A stretch of 49,735 nt of DNA from CAZAKO01 sp964546145 (GTDB lineage: Bacteria > Fidelibacterota > UBA2242), in assembly GCA_964546145.1 (NCBI GenBank), contig CAZJIU010000007.1:1-49735 (forward strand). Reading direction: 5' to 3'. The translations under genes and the position numbers were made by a program. The notes beneath the pieces were generated by a model. That model worked only from the letters and a program-made list of their open reading frames with translations, was not told where the DNA came from and searched no databases. Below, one piece after another: positions 9,702 to 18,138 of this stretch. Positions within the stretch are counted from its first letter, which is position 1. Every line of letters begins with the position of its first letter.

Positions 9702-10697
9702 TTAGCGGTTGATTTGACCAATGATTATTGGCTCTTCACCACTAGCTCTTAAATTGGCTAGAAATCGCTGCACTGCATTTGAGTTGACGACTAATATTAA
9801 ACCAATTCCCAGATTGAATACATGTCGCATTTCTTCTACATCCACTTCACCCTGGCGCTGAATATAATTGAAAAGCGGGGGCCATTCCCAGGCACCCCAA
9901 TCAATCTGGAGTTTTAGCCCCGCAGGTATAACTCGAATTGTGTTGCCCACAATCCCCCCACCAGTGATGTGACTGACACCATGTAAATCAGCATCCTCAA
10001 GCAAGGGTAACACCGCCTTTAGATAAGAACGGTGAATCCGTAAAAGGACATCGCCCAACATACCACCAATTTCACTAATATAATCTGTCGCCTTATGGTG
10101 CTTTAAAAGGATTTTACGAGCCAGGGAATAACCATTCGTATGCAGTCCATTAGAGGGTAAACCAATCAAGATATCGCCAGCCTGAACATTCCGCGGCAAC
10201 ATCTGCTCACGTTCCACGATGCCGACAATCGTCCCAACCAGATCGTAATCCTTTTTACGGTAAATGTCAGGCATTTCGGCCATCTCGCCGCCTACCAGAG
10301 AACAACGATTCTCTTTACACGCAGTTACCAATCCCTGAATAATTTCGACGACAATATCTGGCTTTAGGGTACCAAGTCCAATATAATCCAGGAAAAAAAG
10401 TGGCCGGGCACCAACTGTCAAAATATCATTCACGCAGTGATTTACAAGGCACTGCCCGACAGTATTGTGATGCTTCATCAGCCTGGCAACGATCAATTTC
10501 GTCCCCACTCCATCCATGCTGGAGACAAGTACCGGCCTCTTATATTGTAAAGTTGGAAATTCAAAACAGCCTCCAAAGGAACCGATATCCGTCACTACGT
10601 TTGGTAAAAAAGTCTCTTTTACCAGACCCTTTATTCGTCTGACTGCTTCGTCTCCGGCTTTAATATTGACGCCGGAGCTTAAATAAGTGGTCTTCAA
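9702..10697 (-). CDS. purM: Phosphoribosylformylglycinamidine cyclo-ligase (AIR synthetase)
   Basis: ATP-dependent enzyme of de novo purine synthesis that closes the imidazole ring to give aminoimidazole ribotide. The 331-aa protein shows the expected PurM blocks: the N-terminal glycine-rich GSFGGCFEF, VSSMDGVGTKLIVA (ATP/substrate loop), NHCVNDILTVGA, LVGGEMAEMP, LPSNGLHTNGYSLAR and HITGGGIVGNTIRV. The overlap with the upstream acyl-CoA synthetase gene is four bases. It sits in a mixed operon rather than a pur cluster; no other purine genes are in view. Confidence 0.96.
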   Translation of the reverse strand: MKTTYLSSGVNIKAGDEAVRRIKGLVKETFLPNVVTDIGSFGGCFEFPTLQYKRPVLVSSMDGVGTKLIVARLMKHHNTVGQCLVNHCVNDILTVGARPLFFLDYIGLGTLKPDIVVEIIQGLVTACKENRCSLVGGEMAEMPDIYRKKDYDLVGTIVGIVEREQMLPRNVQAGDILIGLPSNGLHTNGYSLARKILLKHHKATDYISEIGGMLGDVLLRIHRSYLKAVLPLLEDADLHGVSHITGGGIVGNTIRVIPAGLKLQIDWGAWEWPPLFNYIQRQGEVDVEEMRHVFNLGIGLILVVNSNAVQRFLANLRASGEEPIIIGQINR

Positions 10698-12508
10698 TTT
10701 TCATCAACCTCTGCATACACACTATTAATTAACTGAACGTAACGAGATTCGACGATGTTCCGCCGAACCTTGAGTGAAGGTGTCAATTCGTCATCCTCAA
10801 TTGTAAATTCCTTAGCTAATAAAATGTATTTTTTAACTTTTTCAAATTGGGCGAAACCTTCCATTGATTCTTCAATCACCCGGTCGTATAATCGCTTTAC
10901 TTCAGGTAACTTGATTAGCTCTTCGCGAGAATCCCATTGCAATCCCTTCTCATTTGCATAAGCCTCCAGATTCGGGAATGATGGAACGATTAAGGCTGAG
11001 ATAAATTTCTTCCTATCCCCAATGACCAGGATTTGCTCAATCCACTTAGAAGTAACCAGGACATTTTCCAGCGGTTGAGGAGCAACATTCTTGCCGCCAG
11101 AAGTTACGATAATATTCTTTTTCCGATCGGTTATCTTGAGATAATTTTCTTCATCCAGGAGTCCAATATCGCCCGTATGAAACCAGCCATCATCGTCCAT
11201 TACCTCTTTGGTTGCCTCTTCACTTTTAAAATAACCTTTCATGACGTGCGGTCCGCGGGTTAAAATTTCACCATCATCCGCAATTCTAACCTCGACACCC
11301 GGAAGCACCGGTCCGACTGTGCCAATTTTAGGTTTCTCAAGAGGATTGACCGTAATAACCGGAGAAGTTTCGGATAAACCATACCCCTCTAAAATAGTAA
11401 TCCCGGCCGCCGCAAAAAATTCGGCAATTTCGGGCGACAGCGGGGCACCGCCTGAAACAAAGAAACGTAAGCGTCCTCCAATCTTCTCATGCAATTTTGA
11501 AAAGACCAATTTTTTGGCTATTGCCAATTTTACATTTAATATCGAACTGACAGGTTCATTTTTTAATTTCAGATTAACTGCCTTACGACCATTATTAATT
11601 GCCCACCAGAAAAGCTTCTGCTTCACTGCTGAACCGGCCGAGATACTGTCAATCACCTTGGCGTAGACTTTCTCATAAAAACGAGGTACTGCGGTCATCA
11701 GGGTTGGGTGGATCTCTTGCATATTATCTGCGACGGTGTTGATATTTTCGGCGTAATAAATCATCGCCCCGATTGAAGTTGCTAAAAAATGCCCGGCCAT
11801 TCGCTCGAAACTATGACTCAATGGTAAAAATGAGAGAAAGATATCCGTTTCATCGGCAAGTATTACTTGTAAACTGGAAGAGATATTGGAAGTCAGATTG
11901 CCGTGAGTCAGCATGACTCCCTTCGGCTCACCCGTCGTACCGGAAGTATAAATCAAGGTCAGTATGTCATCTTTTGCGATAGCCATGGCGTTTTTTTCAA
12001 ATTCATCCGGATGCTTTTGGCGATATTCTTCGCCCAGCTCCAGCAGCGAAGTCAACGCCATAATTTTTTCATGGGCAAATGGCGCATCATCCAGGATGAT
12101 GACCTTTTCGACCTTCTTCAACTCAGGTAACAGTGAAAGAACCTTTTCGCCCTGCTCACGATCACCAGCAAAGATAAAGCGGCATTCGGCATGCTGGGCA
12201 ATCCACCAGACCTGCTTAGCTGTCAGAGTCGGATAAATTGTGGCAACAACACCGCGAGCACAGATTGTTCCATAGTCGGCCATTGCCCAGAGCTGATTAT
12301 TGGGGGAGATGATGCCCACTCGATCTCCCATTTTGAGTCCCAGTGATTTCAAGCCAGAAGAGATTTTCTCCACTGTATCCCGGACTTGTGCAAAAGTGAT
12401 CGTCTTCCATTCATCGCCCACCTTAAAGCCAAATGCTGCCTTATCGGCAAACTTTTTGGTAACGGTAACAAACATTTCCGAAATCGTTTGATAGTTAACT
12501 TCCGCCAT
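10694..12508 (-). CDS. Long-chain fatty-acid-CoA ligase (AMP-forming)
   Basis: ANL-superfamily enzyme (604 aa) that activates fatty acids to acyl-CoA through an acyl-adenylate. The P-loop-like AMP motif is LIYTSGTTGEPKGVMLTHGN, followed by FLPLSHSFERMAG. The fatty-acid-binding linker is EGYGLSETSP, and the C-terminal hinge is GWFHTGDIG with DRKKNIIVTSGGKNV. Length and motif order match the eukaryote-like/FadD15-type ligases. It heads a probable operon with purM, gpsA and the secreted protease, and with gpsA suggests a lipid-metabolism link. Confidence 0.94.
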   Translation of the reverse strand: MAEVNYQTISEMFVTVTKKFADKAAFGFKVGDEWKTITFAQVRDTVEKISSGLKSLGLKMGDRVGIISPNNQLWAMADYGTICARGVVATIYPTLTAKQVWWIAQHAECRFIFAGDREQGEKVLSLLPELKKVEKVIILDDAPFAHEKIMALTSLLELGEEYRQKHPDEFEKNAMAIAKDDILTLIYTSGTTGEPKGVMLTHGNLTSNISSSLQVILADETDIFLSFLPLSHSFERMAGHFLATSIGAMIYYAENINTVADNMQEIHPTLMTAVPRFYEKVYAKVIDSISAGSAVKQKLFWWAINNGRKAVNLKLKNEPVSSILNVKLAIAKKLVFSKLHEKIGGRLRFFVSGGAPLSPEIAEFFAAAGITILEGYGLSETSPVITVNPLEKPKIGTVGPVLPGVEVRIADDGEILTRGPHVMKGYFKSEEATKEVMDDDGWFHTGDIGLLDEENYLKITDRKKNIIVTSGGKNVAPQPLENVLVTSKWIEQILVIGDRKKFISALIVPSFPNLEAYANEKGLQWDSREELIKLPEVKRLYDRVIEESMEGFAQFEKVKKYILLAKEFTIEDDELTPSLKVRRNIVESRYVQLINSVYAEVDEN

Positions 12509-12576
12509 TGTCCCTCTCCCCCTTATAAAAAATTTTTGTTTTTCATACGAGAAGCCTTAATTTTAGCCTGCTTTTT

Positions 12577-12660
12577 GCCGAGGTGGTGAAATTGGTAGAC
12601 GCAGCGGACTCAAAATCCGCCGGACCTCGGTCCATGGGGGTTCGATTCCCCCCCTCGGCA
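12577..12660 (+). tRNA. tRNA-Leu (anticodon CAA)
   Basis: Class II tRNA of 84 nt. The acceptor stem GCCGAGG pairs with CCTCGGC, with discriminator A. The D arm contains AAATTGGTAGACGC. The anticodon stem is GCGGA/TCCGC with loop CTCAAAA, giving CAA (reads UUG). The long variable arm is GGACC/GGTCC and the T stem GGGGG/CCCCC encloses TTCGATT. The 3' CCA is not encoded (CTT follows), so it must be added by the tRNA nucleotidyltransferase. It stands alone on the plus strand between minus-strand operons. Confidence 0.97.
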
Positions 12661-12732
12661 CTTGTAATTTACCAGACTCTGCTTGAATCCCAATCTTAGT
12701 TATTGCCTGAAATTAGCAATCTTAATAAGGTA

Positions 12733-14064
12733 TTAATCCGATCTAATCTTCGACAGTACCATTTCAGCCCGTTTGACTTCCTCCGGGAATCTGGAATAGT
12801 TCTGTAGCACTTTTTTCAATTCTTCAACGGCTCGTTCTTTATTCCCCATCCTCAAATAACAATATCCCAAGCGGACCTGAGCATAAGCCTCTTTATTGCG
12901 ATTACCCAGCCCAAAAACCTGCTGATATACCTGGAGGGCTTCCTGATAACGACCCTGATAGTACAATGCTTCACCAATCCAAAATTGGGCATTATCAGCA
13001 AGAGGATGTTTTTTATCAATCTGGAGGATTTCATCAAAGATGTCAATTGACTCATTATACCGTTTTTGCTCGAAAAGCACCATTGCTTTATCATATAATT
13101 TCTGCTGAATGCTTAGCGATTCTGACGAGGTACCGGTAGCAGGTTTCACCTTTGGAGCTGCAGCGGATATTGTTTTAGTATCCATATACTGTGAGTAAGG
13201 ATTGTTGCGCAGTTCTCCATAGAATAGTTCGAAAGAGACCCGACGGTTCAACATGCGCCGCGCATTATTGGGCGTTTCAACCAATAACTCCGCCGAACCT
13301 ACCGGATTTATCTCAATCCTCTCGGCAATTCCCCATCGCTTATCAGGAGGAAATAGTTCAATTAACAATTTTCCAAAAGTAAGCGCTCTTTTCTGTGCGA
13401 TTTGATACTCTGATTGAGCATTACCCTCATTATCGGTATAGGCAGAGATCCTGATTTTGATTTCCGGATCGGCTTTCAGGGCTTTGACCAGTTTGCCAAG
13501 AGTAACATAGTAGTTAGAATTAAAACTCGAACTGGGCATAGCCCACTCACCGGAGTTAAAATAGATATCGTCAAAAGATAAATTCTGAAATATAAGTTCT
13601 TTTGAAGGTCCTAATTCCGGTGAAGTTTGTACCGGAATTTCCTGAGGCTCCGCTGGCATCTTCGTAACCGGGGGTGCACTAACAACCACTTGAGGCTGAC
13701 TAACGACCGCTGCTGACGGCGTTTTTACTGCCACAGTATCAATGGCTTTCGATGTAACAGCTACTAATTTTGTAGTATCTGCCAACGGAACCTTGACCTC
13801 GGCTTTGGCTTTAGCCGGGGCAACCGAAACGGGTTTGGGTATAGCAGGAGCTATTTCGGTAGGTTTTGCGGCGGTGACAATTTTTGGAGGGGGAATCTTA
13901 GCCGGTAAAGATTCCGGATTAATTATCGGTCTTTCGCCCTCCTGCTGGACCAGACGACGAGCAATATCATCCTCGGTGACACCGCTAATCTGAACAGTCT
14001 CTTTTACTCCTCCACAGCTGAGCCAGAGAAAACTACACGAGATTATCAAAATTAACTGTTTCAT
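12733..14064 (-). CDS. Pal-like OmpA-domain lipoprotein fused to CpoB/YbgF-like TPR repeats
   Basis: Probable envelope protein of 443 aa. I use the ATG preceded by a GAGGG/AAGG site rather than a GTG 15 bases upstream; it gives a lipoprotein-type signal ending LWLSCGG, although the -3 position is unusual. A Pro/Ala/Val/Lys-rich linker of about 120 residues follows. Then comes an OmpA C-terminal peptidoglycan-binding domain (AYTDNEGNAQSEYQIAQKRA and NRRVSFELF), and finally about three TPR units (YDKAMVLFEQKRYNESIDIF, ADNAQFWIGEALYYQGRYQE, AQVRLGYCYLRMGNKERAVE). Pal and CpoB/YbgF are normally separate Tol-Pal proteins; here the two modules share one chain. The role in cell-envelope constriction is inferred. 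No tolA, tolB or tolQR is in view. Confidence 0.8.
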   Translation of the reverse strand: MKQLILIISCSFLWLSCGGVKETVQISGVTEDDIARRLVQQEGERPIINPESLPAKIPPPKIVTAAKPTEIAPAIPKPVSVAPAKAKAEVKVPLADTTKLVAVTSKAIDTVAVKTPSAAVVSQPQVVVSAPPVTKMPAEPQEIPVQTSPELGPSKELIFQNLSFDDIYFNSGEWAMPSSSFNSNYYVTLGKLVKALKADPEIKIRISAYTDNEGNAQSEYQIAQKRALTFGKLLIELFPPDKRWGIAERIEINPVGSAELLVETPNNARRMLNRRVSFELFYGELRNNPYSQYMDTKTISAAAPKVKPATGTSSESLSIQQKLYDKAMVLFEQKRYNESIDIFDEILQIDKKHPLADNAQFWIGEALYYQGRYQEALQVYQQVFGLGNRNKEAYAQVRLGYCYLRMGNKERAVEELKKVLQNYSRFPEEVKRAEMVLSKIRSD

Positions 14065-14141
14065 TACCTTATCCCTCACAGTATATACATCCCTAATATA
14101 ATATAGCTCCCTGCTACTTTAGGTTTACTTTGAACTAACGA

Positions 14142-14645
14142 CTACTTTTTCTTTTCTGGTGGAGGAGTTTCGAGTACTTTTACCCGCTTTTCCAGATCAT
14201 CTTTCTCGCGGTTCACCCGGCTAACGGCAGTCTGTATATCGGTAAGTGTCCGGTTGGTCTGACGCTGAAACTGGGTCAGGTGCTCGGAAGTTTCATCCTG
14301 ATCTCGTTTCAAAATCACCAGCTGGTTCTCAGTATTACTTTGTAATTCTCGGATTAACAATCCCAGTGAATCTACTTTAACATCAAAGCGTCTGACAGTA
14401 TTTGCCAGATCTTGTCTGATAATATTTAAGTCTCTTTGAAATTGTTGAATATGCTTTCCACGACCGATAAACTGTAGCTCCAGATCATTCAAATTGTGGT
14501 CAAATTCAGTGATTCTAACGACATGAGTAGAATCCTGGGCATTTAGATAATCCATGCGCAGATTCACTTTGTTAACAACAAAAGCAAAATAAACTGCAAC
14601 GACGATAAGTGCCACTAAAACAACCGTTCTAATAATCTCTTTCAT
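14142..14645 (-). CDS. Single-pass membrane protein with long coiled coil, unknown function
   Basis: A 167-aa protein starting at the ATG behind GGGAGTTGTGC; a TTG two codons earlier is also open. One N-terminal membrane segment (about residues 4-22) is followed by predicted coiled coil over most of the rest, with repeated Asp/Asn/Gln/Leu heptads, and a Pro-Lys-rich tail (PPPEKKK). It lies between the OmpA/TPR gene and two other small genes on the same strand. An envelope structural or spacer role is a guess from architecture; I recognise no family. Confidence 0.7.
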   Translation of the reverse strand: MKEIIRTVVLVALIVVAVYFAFVVNKVNLRMDYLNAQDSTHVVRITEFDHNLNDLELQFIGRGKHIQQFQRDLNIIRQDLANTVRRFDVKVDSLGLLIRELQSNTENQLVILKRDQDETSEHLTQFQRQTNRTLTDIQTAVSRVNREKDDLEKRVKVLETPPPEKKK

Positions 14646-14698
14646 GCACAACTCCCAAATTTATTTTTCAATTTTCCTTTCCCAAATAGTAATTTAAA

Positions 14699-15013
14699 TC
14701 AGTCCTGAGGTGGATTGCTGACTTCGAAGCTGCTGTCTTGCCTATTCTTATTTGCAGCTTCGCGTGAATCCGAAAAGAAAGCGGCATCGGATTGGTTCTT
14801 ACCCGCCGTTTTGCTAATCTTTATTTGATTAATTAGCTCCTGGACATCTTGATGAAACTGGACAACAGTTTTTTCCAGACGACGAATCAACTCTTCCATC
14901 AGTTCTTTCCCATAAATATTATTGATCCCCTGAAGAAGATCATCAAATTTTGATAGGAGATAGGCTCGGCGATTTTCCGCATTGCCAAAATCAGTGAAAA
15001 TTTCATCTGGCAT
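14699..15013 (-). CDS. Small helical protein of unknown function (104 aa)
   Basis: Preceded by a GAGGAA ribosome site nine bases before the ATG. The first about 70 residues look fully helical (RRAYLLSKFDDLLQGINN, MEELIRRLEKTVVQFHQDV); the rest is polar and probably disordered. No signal peptide or membrane segment. It lies between the coiled-coil membrane protein and a 61-aa gene in the same orientation, so it probably belongs to that small-gene cluster. No recognised family. Confidence 0.6.
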   Translation of the reverse strand: MPDEIFTDFGNAENRRAYLLSKFDDLLQGINNIYGKELMEELIRRLEKTVVQFHQDVQELINQIKISKTAGKNQSDAAFFSDSREAANKNRQDSSFEVSNPPQD

Positions 15014-15091
15014 ACTTTGAATTCCTCTTCTTAATCAGCATTTTGGAATTTACAAAACTGATTGTAATTATCAATGTTTTTTGAAAGAAAA

Positions 15092-15277
15092 CTACCATCT
15101 CTCACTCTTGAAGGTTTCCCATTTATCAATATCTTTAAGAATAAGACGGCAAATGCCGCGGACAGCAGGAGTCAATTTGATTTCAACGCCGGGCTTATCA
15201 GAGACTAACTTCTGCAGTACACTTTTAAATTCGAGTAGCTCACTCCGGTCTACTTCAATACTTAATCTTGTTAACAT
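15092..15277 (-). CDS. Small protein of unknown function (61 aa)
   Basis: A short frame with a good ribosome site (AGGAATAAGAA before ATG). The protein alternates basic and acidic residues, with a beta-alpha-like start (MLTRLSIEVDRSELLEFKSV). It sits 54 bp after amrS and 78 bp before the 104-aa gene, on the same strand. No homology recognised. The ribosome site, orientation and spacing make it more likely real than chance. Confidence 0.5.
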   Translation of the reverse strand: MLTRLSIEVDRSELLEFKSVLQKLVSDKPGVEIKLTPAVRGICRLILKDIDKWETFKSERW

Positions 15278-15331
15278 TTCTTATTCCTCAACCCTCTTTA
15301 AAAATTTAGTCATAATTTGATAATTTCGGAC

Positions 15332-16330
15332 TCACTGCACAATAGCTATTTTTGCTCCACAAGTGCATATATTTCCCTTCAGATTACTACGCAGCACACT
15401 AAATCCGTCCCGTTCAATCAGTAATTTACCGCAATTATAACAGTAAGTAGCATCTTCTCTATCGGAGAGCACATTACCTTCATAAACATAGCGTAAACCA
15501 TTATTACGGGCAATCATCCGAGCTCTGTCCAAAGTTGCCTTGGGGGTTCGGTTGAGATGCCGCAGGTGGTAGTCAGGGTGGAAGGCTGAAAAATGAAGCG
15601 GCGTATCAAAGCCCAGATGATTGGCAATCCAGCGGGTCAGCTGCTCAATTTCTGAGTCACTATCGTTTAAGTCGGGAATGAGCAGTGTAGTAACCTCAAG
15701 AAAGGTACCGATGGATTTTATCCTTTCGAGCGCCTCCAGTATCGGTTTTAACTGACCATGGCAATAGCGCCGGTAAAAATCTTCGGAGAAAGACTTCAGA
15801 TCAATATTAGCCGCATCAATCAAAGGATAAATATCGTCGATCGCTTGGGCAGTGATATAACCATTGCTGACCATCACCGTTTTAAGTCCGGACTGATGAG
15901 CCAGCGTGGCAATATCCAGCACATACTCCCCAAAAATAGTTGGCTCATTATAAGTAAATGCTATACCAATACTGCCCGCTTGTTGAGCAATTTTAATGAC
16001 CGCTTCGGGAGTAATTTCCCGGTGTGCAGCTTGATCCGGTTTAGCCCGGGAAATATCCCAATTCTGACAGAACTCACAGGCTAAACTGCAGCCAATAGTT
16101 CCTATCGACAATATCTGTGAACCAGGATAAAAATGATACAGCGGCTTTTTTTCAATCGGATCAAGATTCACTGCAATCGGGTGGTTATAAGCTAGGGTCA
16201 GCAGGGTCATAGATTCGTTCTTACGTACATTACAAAAGCCATAATGTCCCTCGGCAATGAGACAGCGTCGCGGACAAAGAAAACATTCAATGCCTTTAGG
16301 CTGTTTTTTCCACCAGCGTGCAACCTGCAT
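15332..16330 (-). CDS. amrS: AmmeMemoRadiSam system radical SAM enzyme
   Basis: Radical SAM protein (332 aa) of the AmrS/PflA-like group, normally genomically associated with AMMECR1 and MEMO proteins; its exact reaction is not established. The N-terminal Cys cluster CFLCPRRC is typical. The 4Fe-4S radical SAM motif is CSLACEFCQNW, followed by the SAM-binding FTYNEPTIF and later DLKSF and TLLIPDLNDS. The C-terminus has a Cys-rich ribbon (CYNCGKLL, then CTCG), also usual for the family. Neither partner gene is in this window. A promoter with two operator-like direct repeats lies directly upstream. Confidence 0.93.
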   Translation of the reverse strand: MQVARWWKKQPKGIECFLCPRRCLIAEGHYGFCNVRKNESMTLLTLAYNHPIAVNLDPIEKKPLYHFYPGSQILSIGTIGCSLACEFCQNWDISRAKPDQAAHREITPEAVIKIAQQAGSIGIAFTYNEPTIFGEYVLDIATLAHQSGLKTVMVSNGYITAQAIDDIYPLIDAANIDLKSFSEDFYRRYCHGQLKPILEALERIKSIGTFLEVTTLLIPDLNDSDSEIEQLTRWIANHLGFDTPLHFSAFHPDYHLRHLNRTPKATLDRARMIARNNGLRYVYEGNVLSDREDATYCYNCGKLLIERDGFSVLRSNLKGNICTCGAKIAIVQ

Positions 16331-16360
16331 AATGATTATCCCTTTACCAATTTCCGGTCT

Positions 16361-16410
16361 AAACTAATCAATCGGTTGCCCTTTGTCAATACACTATTCA
16401 TCAATCGGTT
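16361..16410 (-). promoter_or_regulatory. amrS promoter flanked by 11-bp direct repeats (candidate operator)
   Basis: On the minus strand a perfect -35 TTGACA (16384-16389) is 17 bp from a weak -10 TAGTTT (16361-16366), correctly placed to transcribe amrS. The 11-mer AACCGATTGAT occurs twice in the same orientation, at 16367-16377 inside the spacer against the -10 and at 16400-16410 just upstream of the -35. The start-to-start distance is 33 bp, about three helical turns. This layout suggests two molecules of a regulator bound on one face of the DNA. The regulator is unknown. Confidence 0.5.
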
Positions 16411-16452
16411 TACCATTACAATAATATGAGTCCATTTGCCTTAATCTATAGA

Positions 16453-16481
16453 TTGGAACTTTTTTTATCTTTTTATGTATT
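16453..16481 (+). promoter_or_regulatory. Possible promoter for the DUF3098-like gene
   Basis: TTGGAA, a 17-base spacer, then TGTATT, about 50 bp before the start of the plus-strand small membrane protein gene. Both hexamers match the sigma-70 consensus at four of six positions, so this is a weak candidate in an AT-rich stretch where chance matches are common. Confidence 0.3.
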
Positions 16482-16529
16482 AGTTTGATTAGTTAAATTG
16501 GCAGTGGTCAAGTTAGGAGATGAAGAATA

Positions 16530-16790
16530 ATGGCTAAAGTAAAAAAGGAAACTTCGAAAAAGATCCCTTTTATCGAATATCTGACTTTTAAAAATATTAA
16601 CTACCTGATTTTTGGTGGGGCAATTTTGGTAATTATTATCGGTTACTTTATCATGGCAAAAGGCGGAACTTATTCATTCCAATCATTGACCCTCGCTCCG
16701 ATAATTCTACTGATCGGTTATTTGGTGATTGTCCCGATCGCTATTCTTTATCGAAAAAAGGATAAGTCTTCTCAAAATTCGTCAAAATAA
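16530..16790 (+). CDS. DUF3098-like small membrane protein
   Basis: An 86-aa protein with a strong AGGAGATG ribosome site. Two hydrophobic segments (about 29-45 and 55-72) lie between a Lys-rich N-terminus and a Lys/Ser-rich tail. The pattern NINYLIFGGAILVIIIGYFIMAKG and the LAPIILLIGYLVIVPIAIL helix resemble DUF3098, a small family common in Bacteroidota relatives; function unknown. It is divergent from amrS and convergent with fmdB. Confidence 0.7.
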   Translation: MAKVKKETSKKIPFIEYLTFKNINYLIFGGAILVIIIGYFIMAKGGTYSFQSLTLAPIILLIGYLVIVPIAILYRKKDKSSQNSSK

Positions 16791-16840
16791 TCCCCCGCAT
16801 GTCTTTATCTGACATAGCATTCACATAATCATTTTCAAAT

Positions 16841-17140
16841 TTATTCCGACTTGTCCGAAGAAGAGTCGCTTGATTTGGATTGAGCCTTACCTTTAGACTT
16901 ATCTACCGAACCAACTGCTGCAGGTTCTACTTTTTCTTTTGGTAAATTTTTAGATTTCCTGGAATAATCCGTAATATAGAAGCCGGAACCTTTGAAAATC
17001 AGTCCGCTCCCGCCGCTAATTTTACGAGTTACCGCCTTCTGATTACAGCGTGGACAGGTATCAATCGGCGAAGAGCTAATACTCTGAAAAGCTTCAAACT
17101 CATATTGACAATGTTGACAGCGGTATTCATAGGTTGGCAT
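16841..17140 (-). CDS. FmdB family zinc-ribbon regulatory protein
   Basis: Small protein of 99 aa from the ATG behind AGGATTGAAT (a TTG two codons earlier is open). It begins MPTYEYRCQHCQYEFE and has the second pair CPRCNQ, the four-Cys zinc ribbon of the FmdB family, then the typical RKISGGSGLIFKGSGFYITDY segment. The tail of about 35 residues is Lys/Ser-rich and low complexity. The family is implied in regulation or protein contacts, but its role is unproven. It is the last gene of the long run that contains pta, coaD and rsmD. Confidence 0.88.
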   Translation of the reverse strand: MPTYEYRCQHCQYEFEAFQSISSSPIDTCPRCNQKAVTRKISGGSGLIFKGSGFYITDYSRKSKNLPKEKVEPAAVGSVDKSKGKAQSKSSDSSSDKSE

Positions 17141-17154
17141 ATTCAATCCTCGAC

Positions 17155-18138
17155 TTATGCCATGTTACAAAGAATCGCAACGACATTGACAACATCATCA
17201 ATACTGCAACCACGGGAAAGATCATTCATCGGTTTTTTCAATCCCTGGATAATGGGTCCAATTGCGGCACAGCCGCCGATGCGCTGGGCTAATTTATAGC
17301 CGATATTGCCAGACTGAAGATCCGGGAAAATCAAAACATTGGCATTGCCTGCGACGGGGCTATTAGGTGCTTTCTTGGCGCCGACTGCGGGAACAATTGC
17401 CGCATCTAACTGTAATTCTCCATCAATCACCAGATCGGGACGTCGTTTTTTCACAATCTCGGTTGCCCTAATTATTTTATCCGCTAGAGGATGTTGAGCA
17501 CTACCCTTGGTCGAGAAGGAGAGCATGGCAATGCGGGGCTCGACTTTGATAACTTTCCGATGGGTTTCGGCAGACGCAATAGCTATATCGGCTAACTGTT
17601 CAGCACTCGGTTCGGGCAATACGGCACAGTCGGCAAAACTCCAGATGCTCTTCTCATCCGCAGAAATCATAAAAAAATCACTTGATACGGTTGGAGAGTC
17701 AGGATTGGTACCAATAATATGAAGTGCCGCTCTTAACACATCACCGGTGGTAGTATCAGCTCCTGAAACACAGCCATCAGCCAGCCCACGATCAACCATC
17801 ATTGCCCCAAAAAAGGTTGGATTGAGCATCATTTTTACCGCCTGGTCAGGAGTTACCCCCTTATGTTTCCGCTTTTCATAATAGGAGGCCGCGAAAGAAT
17901 CCCGATATTCTGAAGTTTCAGGTTGGACTATCAGGATGCCCTTAAGCGAGATTTTAAGTTGATCGGCATGCTGCCGGATAGCCGCTTCCGATCCGATCAA
18001 AATCACCGAGGCAATTTTTTCGGCAGTTAACAGGGCTGCCGCTTGAAGAATTCGCTCGTCATGAGCTTCGGATAGAACAATCCGTTTAGCTGCGCTCTTG
18101 GCTTGAATGCATATCTGCTCCAGCAATCGCATAGTCAT
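17155..18138 (-). CDS. pta: Phosphate acetyltransferase
   Basis: Cytosolic enzyme (327 aa) interconverting acetyl-CoA and acetyl phosphate, used with acetate kinase for acetate formation and ATP. The signature GADTTTGDVLRAA is clear, along with FADCAVLPEPSAEQLADIA, MLSFSTKGSA, DGELQLDAAIVP and ANVLIFPDLQSGNIGYKL near the end. It is the short single-domain type. It overlaps coaD by four bases (ATGA), so translation is probably coupled. No ackA is present here. A phosphate butyryltransferase is less likely, given the complete Pta motifs. Confidence 0.95.
   Translation of the reverse strand: MTMRLLEQICIQAKSAAKRIVLSEAHDERILQAAALLTAEKIASVILIGSEAAIRQHADQLKISLKGILIVQPETSEYRDSFAASYYEKRKHKGVTPDQAVKMMLNPTFFGAMMVDRGLADGCVSGADTTTGDVLRAALHIIGTNPDSPTVSSDFFMISADEKSIWSFADCAVLPEPSAEQLADIAIASAETHRKVIKVEPRIAMLSFSTKGSAQHPLADKIIRATEIVKKRRPDLVIDGELQLDAAIVPAVGAKKAPNSPVAGNANVLIFPDLQSGNIGYKLAQRIGGCAAIGPIIQGLKKPMNDLSRGCSIDDVVNVVAILCNMA

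Noticed and set aside
11241..11666. Open frame of 141 codons on the plus strand
   Set aside because: Antisense to the acyl-CoA synthetase core motifs; a shadow frame.
12509..12732. Possible attachment site at tRNA-Leu
   Set aside because: No integrase gene and no repeat of the tRNA 3' end elsewhere in the window; the tRNA is simply isolated.
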